A stretch of 64,000 bases of DNA from Alphaproteobacteria bacterium (GTDB taxonomy: Bacteria; Pseudomonadota; Alphaproteobacteria; Caulobacterales; Hyphomonadaceae), in NCBI GenBank assembly GCA_018222605.1, contig JAAEZZ010000008.1, positions 124,001-188,000 of the forward strand. The letters run 5' to 3'. Made by a program: the position numbers and the translations under genes. The notes under the pieces were generated by a model, which saw nothing but the letters and a program-made list of their open reading frames with translations, was not told the origin of the DNA and searched no databases. Positions 25,983-34,274 of the stretch are shown here, in pieces; the first letter of the stretch is position 1, and each line of letters opens with the position of its first letter.

Positions 25983-28900
25983 CTAGAGGCTGAGGAGTTC
26001 GGTGTCGCCTCCCTGTGCCGTGATATTCACAGTAAGAGTGCGCTCTGTGGCGAAACGATGCAAGTAGTGTGGCCCACCTGCTTTTGGTCCGGTTCCGGAG
26101 AGGCCTTCGCCGCCAAAAGGCTGCACGCCGACCACGGCCCCGGTCATGGAGCGGTTCACATACGTGTTGCCGACCGGCACGGCATCGCGCACTTCGATCT
26201 GGAAGCTGTCCAGACGGGAATGGATACCCAGTGTCAGGCCATAGCCTTTCGCTTTCAGCGCCGCACCGACCTCATCAATGTCATCCGGATCATAGCGGAC
26301 AATGTGGAGAATCGGACCGAATTTCTCTTCCGTGATCTGATCGAGGGACTTCAGCTCGATCAGGGCCGGGCCGAAGCCATAGCCTGTATCACCGATCTTG
26401 CCTGCCGGGATCTGATGAAGCACTTTGGCCTCTTTCTCCATCTTCGCCAGGTATTCCTGCAACATTTCGCGGGATTCCTGGTCGATCACCGGGCCGACAT
26501 CCGTATCCGGATCGGCTGGGTCGCCGAGCTTCAATTCGTTCATTGCGCCGATCAGGCCGTCGATCAGCATGTCCGCCGTGTCATGCGGCAGGAATGCGAC
26601 GCGCAGGGCGGAGCAGCGCTGCCCGGCCGAGCCATAGGCCGACACGATGATGTCGTCGATCACCTGTTCCCTCAGCGCCGTCGTATCGACGAACAGGCCG
26701 TTCAGGCCGCCAGTCTCTGCGATCAGCGGAATGATCGGCCCGTCACGATCTGCCAGTGACTTGGCAATGATGCGCGCCGTGCTGGTGCCACCCGTGAAGC
26801 ACACACCGGAGACACGGGAGTCCTTGATCAGGGCAGAGCCGACTGTCTCACCGCTACCCGGCAGAAGGTGCAGGGTTTCCACCGGCAGGCCAGCCTTGTG
26901 GAACAGCTTCACGGCTTCAAACGCGATCAGCGGGGTTTGCTCTGCGGGCTTGGCAACAACCGTATTGCCGGCGGCCAGTGCAGCCGCGATCTGGCCTGTA
27001 AAGATGGCCAGCGGGAAGTTCCACGGGCTGATGCAGCAGAAGACGCCTCGTCCGTGCAGGGAGATCTGGTTGGTCTCACCTGTCGGCCCCGGCAGGCGAA
27101 CCGCGCCGGTGAATTCGGCCTCGGCCTGCTTGGCGTAATAGCGGCAGAAATCGACCGCCTCGCGCACTTCAGCCACGCCGTCGCCCAGCGTCTTTCCGCC
27201 TTCGCGGGCCATCAGCGCGATCAGGCGCGTCATGTTCTCTTCGAGAATGTCGCCCATGGCACGCAGATGCTTGGCACGCTCTGCCCCGCCCAGACGGTCC
27301 CAGCTGACCTGATAACCGACGGCGGATTTCAGGGCCTGATCGATCTGCTTCTCGTCAGCTTCCTTGACGGAGCCGAGCACGATTTCGGTGTCGAACGGAA
27401 CGCGTACCACGTCGCCGCCGCCTGTCTCTGCCTTGCCGTTGACAATCGGCCCTGCAGAAATCGCCGGGCTGTCACGGAAGGATTTGACCGCTGCGGCCAG
27501 CTCCTCGCGGACAGCATTCTGGCTAATGTCCATACCAGAGGAATTGCGCCGGTCCGGGCCATAAAGACGCGGCGGTGTCGGGATGCGCGGGTGACGGCGC
27601 GGACCGACTTCCACCTTCACGATGGGGTCTGCCACAACCTGTTCTGCCGGAACGTCCGGATCGAGGAAGGAGTGCACGAAACTGGTATTGGCACCATTCT
27701 CCAGCAGGCGGCGCACCAGATAGGGCAGCAGATCGCGGTGGGCGCCGACCGGTGCATAGACGCGTATCTTGCGGCCGGCATCGGCTGCTGCAAACAGGGC
27801 TTCGCCCATGCCATGCAGACGCTGGAATTCAAACGCTGTGGTGCCGATATCGTCCGCCAGCTGCTCAATCGCCGCGACGGAGTGCGCGTTATGCGTGGCA
27901 AATTGCGGATAGATCGCGCCGGACGCTTCCAGCATCTTCCGGGCACAGGCAATGTAATGGAAATCCGTACCATTCTTCGTGGTAAAGACAGGGAAGTTCG
28001 GGAAGCCTTCGACATGCGAGTGCTTGATCTCGCTGTCCCAATAGGCGCCCTTCACGAGGCGCACCATGAAGCGGCGGCGGGTCTGCCCGGCAAGTTCCTT
28101 GAGCAGATCAATCACCACACCGGCACGTTTCTGATACGCCTGCAGGGCAAGGCCGAGGCCGTTCCATCCCTTCAGCGAAGGTTCGCGCGCCAGGCGTTCC
28201 AGGATTTTCAGGCTGATGACCAGGCGGTCTGCTTCTTCCGCATCGAGACAGAGGTTGACGTTTGACTTGGCTGCGCGCTGGCACAACTCTAGAACGTGCG
28301 GATACATCTCTTCCATCACACGCTCTTCATTCACCGCCTCATAGCGGGGGTGTAGCGCGGAGAGCTTCACCGAAACGCCATTGGCCTGTTCCGGCGGCAC
28401 AGATGGGTCCTTGTCGGCGGCAACGGCATCAATCGCGTTCTGATAGGCCTTGAGATAGCGCTCGGCATCCTTGGCCGTGCGGGCCCCTTCCCCCAGCATG
28501 TCAAAGCTGAAATGCGCCGCTTCGCCGGCCTTCACCATGCGGCGGCCGCGTTTCTGTGCGTCCTTCACATTGCGGCCCAGCACGAATTGCTCACCCATGA
28601 TCCGCATGGCCTGCATCATGGCAGCGCGGATGACCGGCTCACCGCTTTCGCGGATCAGGCCCTGAAGGAAGTTCCCCGGCCCCTTTTTCAGGCTGGCCGG
28701 AACGCCAATGACGCGGCCTGTCAGCATCAGCCCCCAAGTGGACGCATTGACCAGCCAGGAATCCGATTGCCCCAAATGTGCGCTCCAGTCGCCGGAATTG
28801 ATCTTTTCAGCAATCAATTCGTCGCGGGTTTCAGGGTCCGGCACGCGCAGCAGAGCCTCTGCCAGACACATCAGCGCCAGCCCCTCGGCATTGGACAGAC

Positions 28901-29117
28901 CGAACTCCTCAAGGAAGCTCTCCATCATACCCTTGTTCTTGTCCTGCTTGCGCGCCTTCTCGACCAGTTCCAGCGCGCGGCGCATCGTGGCCTGGCGCAG
29001 ATCGTCAGAAAGAGGGGATTGTTTCAGCAGATCTTCGAGAAGCGCCTCTTCATCTGCAAACTTGATATCGTCGAGGGAGTGCCAGTCGATTTTCTGCAAA
29101 GCAAGCGTGTCAGCCAT
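25983..29117 (-). CDS. putA: Bifunctional proline dehydrogenase/P5C dehydrogenase PutA
   Basis: A 1044-residue enzyme oxidising proline to glutamate in two steps at the membrane surface. The proline dehydrogenase barrel (about 150-470) includes SVKLSALHPRYE, LCLDAEEADRL, VRLVKGAYWDSEI and VYAPVGAH. The aldehyde dehydrogenase part (about 510-990) includes FNFPL context SPWNFPLAIFTGQ, AETGGLN and the catalytic Cys835 in SAGQRCSALR. No ribbon-helix-helix DNA-binding N-terminus is seen, so it is probably not a repressor, unlike E. coli PutA. AGGAA precedes the ATG. The frame is open to 29312 without a site. Confidence 0.96.
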   Translation of the reverse strand: MADTLALQKIDWHSLDDIKFADEEALLEDLLKQSPLSDDLRQATMRRALELVEKARKQDKNKGMMESFLEEFGLSNAEGLALMCLAEALLRVPDPETRDELIAEKINSGDWSAHLGQSDSWLVNASTWGLMLTGRVIGVPASLKKGPGNFLQGLIRESGEPVIRAAMMQAMRIMGEQFVLGRNVKDAQKRGRRMVKAGEAAHFSFDMLGEGARTAKDAERYLKAYQNAIDAVAADKDPSVPPEQANGVSVKLSALHPRYEAVNEERVMEEMYPHVLELCQRAAKSNVNLCLDAEEADRLVISLKILERLAREPSLKGWNGLGLALQAYQKRAGVVIDLLKELAGQTRRRFMVRLVKGAYWDSEIKHSHVEGFPNFPVFTTKNGTDFHYIACARKMLEASGAIYPQFATHNAHSVAAIEQLADDIGTTAFEFQRLHGMGEALFAAADAGRKIRVYAPVGAHRDLLPYLVRRLLENGANTSFVHSFLDPDVPAEQVVADPIVKVEVGPRRHPRIPTPPRLYGPDRRNSSGMDISQNAVREELAAAVKSFRDSPAISAGPIVNGKAETGGGDVVRVPFDTEIVLGSVKEADEKQIDQALKSAVGYQVSWDRLGGAERAKHLRAMGDILEENMTRLIALMAREGGKTLGDGVAEVREAVDFCRYYAKQAEAEFTGAVRLPGPTGETNQISLHGRGVFCCISPWNFPLAIFTGQIAAALAAGNTVVAKPAEQTPLIAFEAVKLFHKAGLPVETLHLLPGSGETVGSALIKDSRVSGVCFTGGTSTARIIAKSLADRDGPIIPLIAETGGLNGLFVDTTALREQVIDDIIVSAYGSAGQRCSALRVAFLPHDTADMLIDGLIGAMNELKLGDPADPDTDVGPVIDQESREMLQEYLAKMEKEAKVLHQIPAGKIGDTGYGFGPALIELKSLDQITEEKFGPILHIVRYDPDDIDEVGAALKAKGYGLTLGIHSRLDSFQIEVRDAVPVGNTYVNRSMTGAVVGVQPFGGEGLSGTGPKAGGPHYLHRFATERTLTVNITAQGGDTELLSL

Positions 29118-29353
29118 GTAGTTCCTGAATGAGCGTGTGTGAGTAATGCGATTGGTAATTACACTAGGCTTTAATCCGCAAAAGGCGAATCCGGGCCATT
29201 TTTTCCTTCTTATTAAGCCAAACAGAGGCAGAAGCTCATCGCCTGCACTGCATGCAAAGCAGGGCTGTTCAGGATACAACTGGCCCTTTACGCACTCTAC
29301 CAACCCCGCCAAAGTGGCGTGGGACTGTGGCTGAGGCTGTTGAAGGAGCGCTC

Positions 29354-30460
29354 ATGCGCATCATGCTCGTAACGGACGCCTGGGATCCTCAGGTGAATGG
29401 CGTCGTGCGCACTATGAAGCGCGTGATCGAGGAAACCGAGGCAATGGGCCATGTCTGGGAGATCGTTCATCCCGGACAGGGCTTCATGACCATGCCCCTG
29501 CCCACTTATCCTGAAATCAAGCTGGCCCTGTTCGCCCGCCATCGGATCGAAGAGCGCTTCCACGAGTTCGAGCCGGACGCCATCCATATTGCCACAGAAG
29601 GCACGCTTGGCATGGCCGGACGCGCGATGTGCCTGACGGTGAAACACCCCTTCTCGACGGCCTACCACACACGCTTTCCGGAATATGTCGCCGCGCGCCT
29701 GCCGATCCCGGTCTCTGCCGGCTATTCCTTTGTGCGCTGGTTTCACAAATATTCCGGTAAGGTGATGGTGCCGACCCCGTCCATGGTGGAGGAACTGAAA
29801 GCCCAGCGCTTCATCAATCTCGTCGCTTGGAGCCGCGGCGTGGATACAAATCTCTTCAATCCGGACAAGCGCATTCCGGAAGGCACGGAAGACGACCCGT
29901 TCAAGGGCCTGCCCCGTCCGATCTTCCTGAATGTCGGCCGCGTGGCAGTGGAGAAGAATATCGAAGCCTTCGCAGAGCTGGACCTGCCGGGCACCAAGGT
30001 GATCATTGGCGACGGCCCGCAACGCGAAGAGCTGGAAAAGCGCTACAAGGATGTCGTGTTTCTGGGCGCCAAGTTCGGCGAGGAACTGGCCACATATTAT
30101 GCCTGCGCAGACGTGTTCGTCTTTCCCAGCCTGACCGACACGTTCGGCCTGGTCGTGCTGGAAGCGATGGCCTCCGGCACGCCTGTGGCGGCCTATGAGG
30201 CCACCGGCCCGCGCGATGTCATTCCCGGTTCGAATGCCGGCACGATCACGCCCGTCGGCGGCGATCTGGCAGAGGGTGCAAAGGCCTGTCTGGACCTGGA
30301 CCGGGAGACCTGCCGCAAATATGCCGAGGGCTATAGCTGGCGCGCCTGCGCGGAAGCCTTCATCGAAAACCTGCAGCCCCTGCCGGCCCCTGCCCGCAAG
30401 CGCTTCTGGCAGAAGATCCGCCTGCGCCGCCGCAAGAAGCCCCAGCTGCCTGGCCTGTAG
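29354..30460 (+). CDS. GT4-type glycosyltransferase
   Basis: A 368-residue GT-B fold enzyme. N-terminal features are TDAWDPQVNGVVRTMK and HIATEGTLG; STAYHTRFPEY and VPTPSMVEEL come before the nucleotide-sugar domain with NVGRVAVEKN, GDGPQREELE and the EX7E-like region FPSLTDTFGLVVLEAMASGTP. This pattern fits glycosyltransferases acting on diacylglycerol, phosphatidylinositol or similar membrane lipids (MgtA/SqdX-like). AAGGAG lies 5 nt before the ATG. The sugar and acceptor cannot be read from the sequence. Confidence 0.85.
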   Translation: MRIMLVTDAWDPQVNGVVRTMKRVIEETEAMGHVWEIVHPGQGFMTMPLPTYPEIKLALFARHRIEERFHEFEPDAIHIATEGTLGMAGRAMCLTVKHPFSTAYHTRFPEYVAARLPIPVSAGYSFVRWFHKYSGKVMVPTPSMVEELKAQRFINLVAWSRGVDTNLFNPDKRIPEGTEDDPFKGLPRPIFLNVGRVAVEKNIEAFAELDLPGTKVIIGDGPQREELEKRYKDVVFLGAKFGEELATYYACADVFVFPSLTDTFGLVVLEAMASGTPVAAYEATGPRDVIPGSNAGTITPVGGDLAEGAKACLDLDRETCRKYAEGYSWRACAEAFIENLQPLPAPARKRFWQKIRLRRRKKPQLPGL

Positions 30461-30466
30461 GACACG

Positions 30467-31567
30467 CTATTTCCGCGCACCGCGATTGGCCAGCTGCTCG
30501 GCAATCTCCTGCTGGGCATGACGATCTTCCTCCGGCAGCGGGATCAGCCCCTTTTCCAGCAGATAGCCATCCGGCCCCATGGCCCGGTCCGAGACGAATT
30601 CGGCAATGAATTCCGACAGGCCCGGCACCAGCGGCAAGTTCTGATCCTTTACATAGATGTACATGCTGCGCGACAGGCCGTAATCGCCCGACGCAATCGC
30701 CTCAAACGTCACAGCAACCCCGTCCAGATGGGCCGCTTTCACGCGGTCTCCATTCTGCTCCAGAAAGGAATAGCCAAGCACGCCTATGGCGGTTGGCGTT
30801 TTGATCAACGACTGGATGATGGCTGTGTCATTCTCCCCCAGATCGATCCACGCGCCATCGGTACGGATCGTATGCGTACGCAGCTTGTAGGCGTCAGGGT
30901 CCGATTTCTTGAGGGCCGCCATTTCAGGCACGGCCAGCGCCCCCTGCTCCATGCCCAGCTCAACAAAGGCATCGCGCGTGCCAGAGGTGGGTGGTGGGCC
31001 GAACACCATGATCGGCTCGTCCGGTAGATTCGGATTGACCTCGACCCAGCTTTTGTAGGGATTGGCCATGAAGCCGCCCTGCCCGTCCGACAGCTCTGCC
31101 GCGAGGGCGCGGTAAAGGTCCACCTTTCTCAGATCCAGTGGCGGTGCCTCGCGGGCATTGGCCAGCACGATGCCGTCAAAGCCGATAGAAAGCGCGGTAA
31201 TATCCGTAATGCCATTGCTGGCACACAGGGCCGTCTCGCTCTCATGCACGGGACGCGAGGCATCCGCGATGGAGGGATGGTTCGGGCCGATGCGCTGGCA
31301 GAAGGTCTTGAAGCCGCCGCCTGTGCCGGTCGTCTCGACAATCGGTGTCGGGTAGCGGGTTGTCGCACCGAAACGTTCGGCCACGGTCGTCGCAAAGGGC
31401 GCTACCGTGGACGAGCCGACAATGCGGATCTTCTGCGCATCCTCGCGGTCCACCGGCGGGGGCAGGATGACGTCTCCGGTCTCGATTTCGGACAAATCCG
31501 TTTTGCCGCATGCCACAAGGCATGCCATCAAAAGGGATACGAAGAGAGGCCCAAGCCTGGCTGTCAT
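30467..31567 (-). CDS. pstS: Phosphate-binding PstS-type lipoprotein
   Basis: A 366-residue periplasmic solute-binding lipoprotein (lipobox LVAC, Cys20). Phosphate-contact motifs are visible: RIVGSSTVAPF, TGTGGGFKTFC, DASRP and GSGTRDAF-like SGTRDAF. It would deliver phosphate to an ABC transporter, but pstCAB are not next to it. GAGGAG lies about 11 nt before ATG 31567; an upstream start at 31588 is open but less likely. It lies divergent from the ornithine decarboxylase leader. Confidence 0.85.
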   Translation of the reverse strand: MTARLGPLFVSLLMACLVACGKTDLSEIETGDVILPPPVDREDAQKIRIVGSSTVAPFATTVAERFGATTRYPTPIVETTGTGGGFKTFCQRIGPNHPSIADASRPVHESETALCASNGITDITALSIGFDGIVLANAREAPPLDLRKVDLYRALAAELSDGQGGFMANPYKSWVEVNPNLPDEPIMVFGPPPTSGTRDAFVELGMEQGALAVPEMAALKKSDPDAYKLRTHTIRTDGAWIDLGENDTAIIQSLIKTPTAIGVLGYSFLEQNGDRVKAAHLDGVAVTFEAIASGDYGLSRSMYIYVKDQNLPLVPGLSEFIAEFVSDRAMGPDGYLLEKGLIPLPEEDRHAQQEIAEQLANRGARK

Positions 31568-31729
31568 TCGGGAGGAACTCCTCGGCAAGTGGTCGCGTTT
31601 TGATCAATGAACGGCAGGGTTTTGTCCCTGTAGAATAAGGGCTTTACGCCCGCAATGTTATCTATGGGTGACAAAAAATGCATGCTGCCCAAAATTTTTG
31701 CTTGCATGCCCGAAAAGAGTCTCCTACAT

Positions 31730-31825
31730 CGCCGTTCGAAATTGAAGCGGCGGACATCTGGGCCAACCCTTAAACTGGGGGCCCCCTGTACTAACGCCCA
31801 AAGCTGGTTAAAAGCCCTTTGGAGG
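31730..31825 (+). ncRNA. speF-like 5' leader of the ornithine decarboxylase gene
   Basis: Successive stems can form: P1 31730-31737 with 31744-31752 (CGCCGTTC/GAAGCGGCG, one bulge), P2 31759-31763 with 31796-31800 (TGGGC/GCCCA) enclosing the self-complementary GGGGGCCCCC at 31777-31786, and P3 31798-31803 with 31817-31822 (CCAAAG/CTTTGG). P3 takes in the first two G of the GGAGG ribosome-binding site at 31821-31825; P2 and P3 share bases and are mutually exclusive in part, as expected for a switch. Alphaproteobacterial ornithine decarboxylase genes often carry the Rfam speF element, which this resembles; a covariance search is needed to confirm. Confidence 0.6.
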
Positions 31826-31834
31826 TTAGGTGTC

Positions 31835-33028
31835 ATGCACTCCTATGCTACTCCCTATAATATTGTTGCCGACGTACAGCCGGACGTTCCCGTTTGGTGT
31901 TTCCGTCCGGATCGCGTCACTGCGGCTGCGAAATGGTTCCGGGAATCTTTCCCGGGTGAGCCATTCTATGCCGTGAAGGCAAACCCCGGCGAGCACGTGC
32001 TGGAAGCCCTGTGGGACGCTGGCGTTCGCAGCTTCGACACGGCCTCTCTGAACGAGATCGAGCTGATCCACCGCAAATTCCCGGGCGCCCGCATGGCGTT
32101 CCTGCATCCGGTGAAGAACCGCCGCGCGATCCAGCGTGCCTATCACGAGTTCGGCGTGCGCATCTTCGTCACTGACACGATGGAAGAACTGAACAAGATT
32201 CTTGAGGAAACCGGCTACGCCCAAGACCTCACGATCATCGTGCGCATTGCGGTCTCCTGTGACGGCGCGGCCCTGCCGCTGGCGGGCAAGTTCGGCGCAG
32301 GCGCTGAGGATGCAACGGAAATCCTGCGCGAAGCCCGCCGTTATGCGGACGAACTGGGCGTGTCCTTCCATGTCGGCAGCCAGGCCATGAAACCGACAGC
32401 CTGGGCCACCGCTATGGCAGACGTTTCCCGCATCATCATCGCGGCCTCCGTCACGGTCGACATCGTGGATGTCGGCGGCGGCTTCCCGTCGATCTATGCT
32501 GAAAACCCGCCTCCGTCGCTGGAAGACTATGCCGCCATGGTCGAGCGCTCCTTCGAGACCATGTACGTTCTCGAAAACGCCGAACTGTGGTGTGAACCGG
32601 GCCGCGCGCTGGTGGCTGAAGCAGAAAGCCTGCTGACCCGTATCGAACTTGTCAAAGGCGATGCGATCTACATCAATGATGGCTCCTATGGCGCCCTCTA
32701 TGATGCTGTGCACGAGCGTTGGGCCTTCCCGATGCGCGCGCTGCCGGGTGATGGCCGCACGCTGGGCCGCCTGGTCGAATACACGGTGTACGGCCCCACC
32801 TGCGACTCCACGGACAAGTTCCCGGAGAAAGTCTGGCTGCCAGCCGGTCTGACCGAGGGCGACTATCTGGAGTTCGGCAATCTCGGCGCCTATGGCCGTG
32901 CGATGTCCAGCCGCTTCAACGGTTTCGGCGAAACCGAAGTTGCCCTGGTACACGATGCGCCGTGGCCGAGCCTCTACAACTCGGTCGGCGCGGAAGTCAT
33001 CTCGATCGGCGCATCCGCCACGCTCTGA
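31835..33028 (+). CDS. Ornithine decarboxylase, group IV (alanine racemase fold)
   Basis: A 397-residue PLP enzyme converting ornithine to putrescine. The PLP Lys48 is in FYAVKANP, the substrate-binding HVGSQ and GGGFP loops follow, EPGRALVAE and Cys323 in GPTCDSTDK are the active-site marks of this family. Diaminopimelate or carboxynorspermidine decarboxylases share the fold, but GPTCDSTD and the length fit ornithine or ornithine/lysine decarboxylase. Start ATG 31835 has GGAGG 9 nt upstream; the frame is open back to 31655 through the RNA leader. Its last 55 bases overlap the 3' end of murI on the other strand. Confidence 0.93.
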   Translation: MHSYATPYNIVADVQPDVPVWCFRPDRVTAAAKWFRESFPGEPFYAVKANPGEHVLEALWDAGVRSFDTASLNEIELIHRKFPGARMAFLHPVKNRRAIQRAYHEFGVRIFVTDTMEELNKILEETGYAQDLTIIVRIAVSCDGAALPLAGKFGAGAEDATEILREARRYADELGVSFHVGSQAMKPTAWATAMADVSRIIIAASVTVDIVDVGGGFPSIYAENPPPSLEDYAAMVERSFETMYVLENAELWCEPGRALVAEAESLLTRIELVKGDAIYINDGSYGALYDAVHERWAFPMRALPGDGRTLGRLVEYTVYGPTCDSTDKFPEKVWLPAGLTEGDYLEFGNLGAYGRAMSSRFNGFGETEVALVHDAPWPSLYNSVGAEVISIGASATL

Positions 33029-33846
33029 ACATCCGGAAATCCATACCGCCTGAGGACCAGCGCCAGATCCGGTGCCTCTTCAGGCGGGCTGGTCAACCAG
33101 GCATGCCCGCCCAGCCCCCTGCCCTCGGTATCCGGCGGCAGCACGCGAATGGTCTGGCGGGCAATCGCCGCCCCTGAATCGATATAGCTGACCGGTTGGG
33201 GCGCGCTCGCCACCAGCTGGGCCCGCACCAGAGGGAAATGGGTGCAGGCGAGCACAATCGTGTCGATCCTGTCACCGCCAGAGGCCTCGAACAGCGGGGC
33301 CTGTGCAGCGGCGAAGGCCTCCACGGGCAAATCTTCCCCGCGCGCATGGGCTTCGGCCAACTTCACCAGTTCGATACTGCCATGCATGATGACCTGAATG
33401 TCCCTGGCGAAGGTCTTGATCAGCTCTGCCGTATAGGCGCGGCGGATGGTGCCCGGCGTTGCCAGAAGGCCAACTGTGCCGGTCCGGGTCAGCTGCGCTG
33501 CAGGCTTGATCGCTGGGACGGTTCCGACAACCGGGATATCCAGTACGGCACGTACTTCCGGCAGGGCCAATGTGGAGGCCGTGTTGCAGGCAATCACGAA
33601 GACATCCGGGCGAACATGCTCAACCAGGCGCTTTGCCACTTTCGGCAGGCGTTGTCTCAGCGCGTCGTCTGACTTGTCGCCATAGGGGAAAAAGCCGGAA
33701 TCTGCTGCATAATGGATGCCCAGCGCAGGCCCCAGCGCCCGGATTTCCTCCGCCACGGTGAGGCCGCCGACGCCGGAATCGAACACAAGCACTCTGCCCC
33801 GCGCAGGTGACGGCACGAAATGAGAGGGGAGCGTGTCGGTCAGCAT
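32974..33846 (-). CDS. murI: Glutamate racemase
   Basis: A 290-residue enzyme making D-glutamate for peptidoglycan. Active-site features: FDSGVGGLTV (Asp23-Ser24), first catalytic Cys87 in ACNTAST and second Cys201 in ACTHFP with His203. The start at 33846 has AGGA about 9 nt upstream; ATG 33867 is in frame without one. The gene's 3' end overlaps that of ornithine decarboxylase by 55 nt in convergent orientation. Confidence 0.93.
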   Translation of the reverse strand: MLTDTLPSHFVPSPARGRVLVFDSGVGGLTVAEEIRALGPALGIHYAADSGFFPYGDKSDDALRQRLPKVAKRLVEHVRPDVFVIACNTASTLALPEVRAVLDIPVVGTVPAIKPAAQLTRTGTVGLLATPGTIRRAYTAELIKTFARDIQVIMHGSIELVKLAEAHARGEDLPVEAFAAAQAPLFEASGGDRIDTIVLACTHFPLVRAQLVASAPQPVSYIDSGAAIARQTIRVLPPDTEGRGLGGHAWLTSPPEEAPDLALVLRRYGFPDVQSVADAPIEMTSAPTEL

Positions 33847-33971
33847 TTCCGGGAATCCTAGTCGCATTTGCAGAAGGCGAAAACCGGGCAAACCCGTGGC
33901 TTTGGCACGGGATTTGTTGTGCAGCGCAACATAAGTAGCTATATATTCCTCTTTGGAACAAGGGAAACACC

Positions 33972-34274
33972 ATGTTTGATCTCTGGCTGACACCTTGGCG
34001 CGCCACACTTTCCCTGACCGCCGCCACGCTTGAAACCATGATTGCCGCTCAGAAGAGCATGGCCATGCTGGCCCCCATGGGCACAATGGAGCCTGTGACG
34101 GAAAACAAGCTGCGCGACGCGTTTCATGTGGCGGCAGATGTCAATTTGCGCCGCTGGGAAGACACAGCCGGAGCCATCCAGAATCTGCCGAACTGGTATC
34201 ATGAGATGAACCGGATGCCGGGCAATCTGATGACTGACTGGTTCGATGCGGCCCGCCGCTCCCACAAGGCCTAG
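33972..34274 (+). CDS. Small conserved-looking protein, phasin-like composition
   Basis: 100 residues, largely helical, with amphipathic Ala/Met/Leu stretches (LSLTAATLETMIAAQKSMAML) and aromatic WYHEMNRMP. A phasin or polymer-granule protein is possible but not shown. AAGGGA lies 6 nt before the ATG. Its TAG stop overlaps that of the kinase gene on the other strand (CTAG, 34271-34274). Confidence 0.6.
   Translation: MFDLWLTPWRATLSLTAATLETMIAAQKSMAMLAPMGTMEPVTENKLRDAFHVAADVNLRRWEDTAGAIQNLPNWYHEMNRMPGNLMTDWFDAARRSHKA

Noticed and set aside
26868..28265. 465-codon antisense frame within putA
   Set aside because: Shadow of the PutA coding frame; composition rich in His, Arg and Gly and no known motif.
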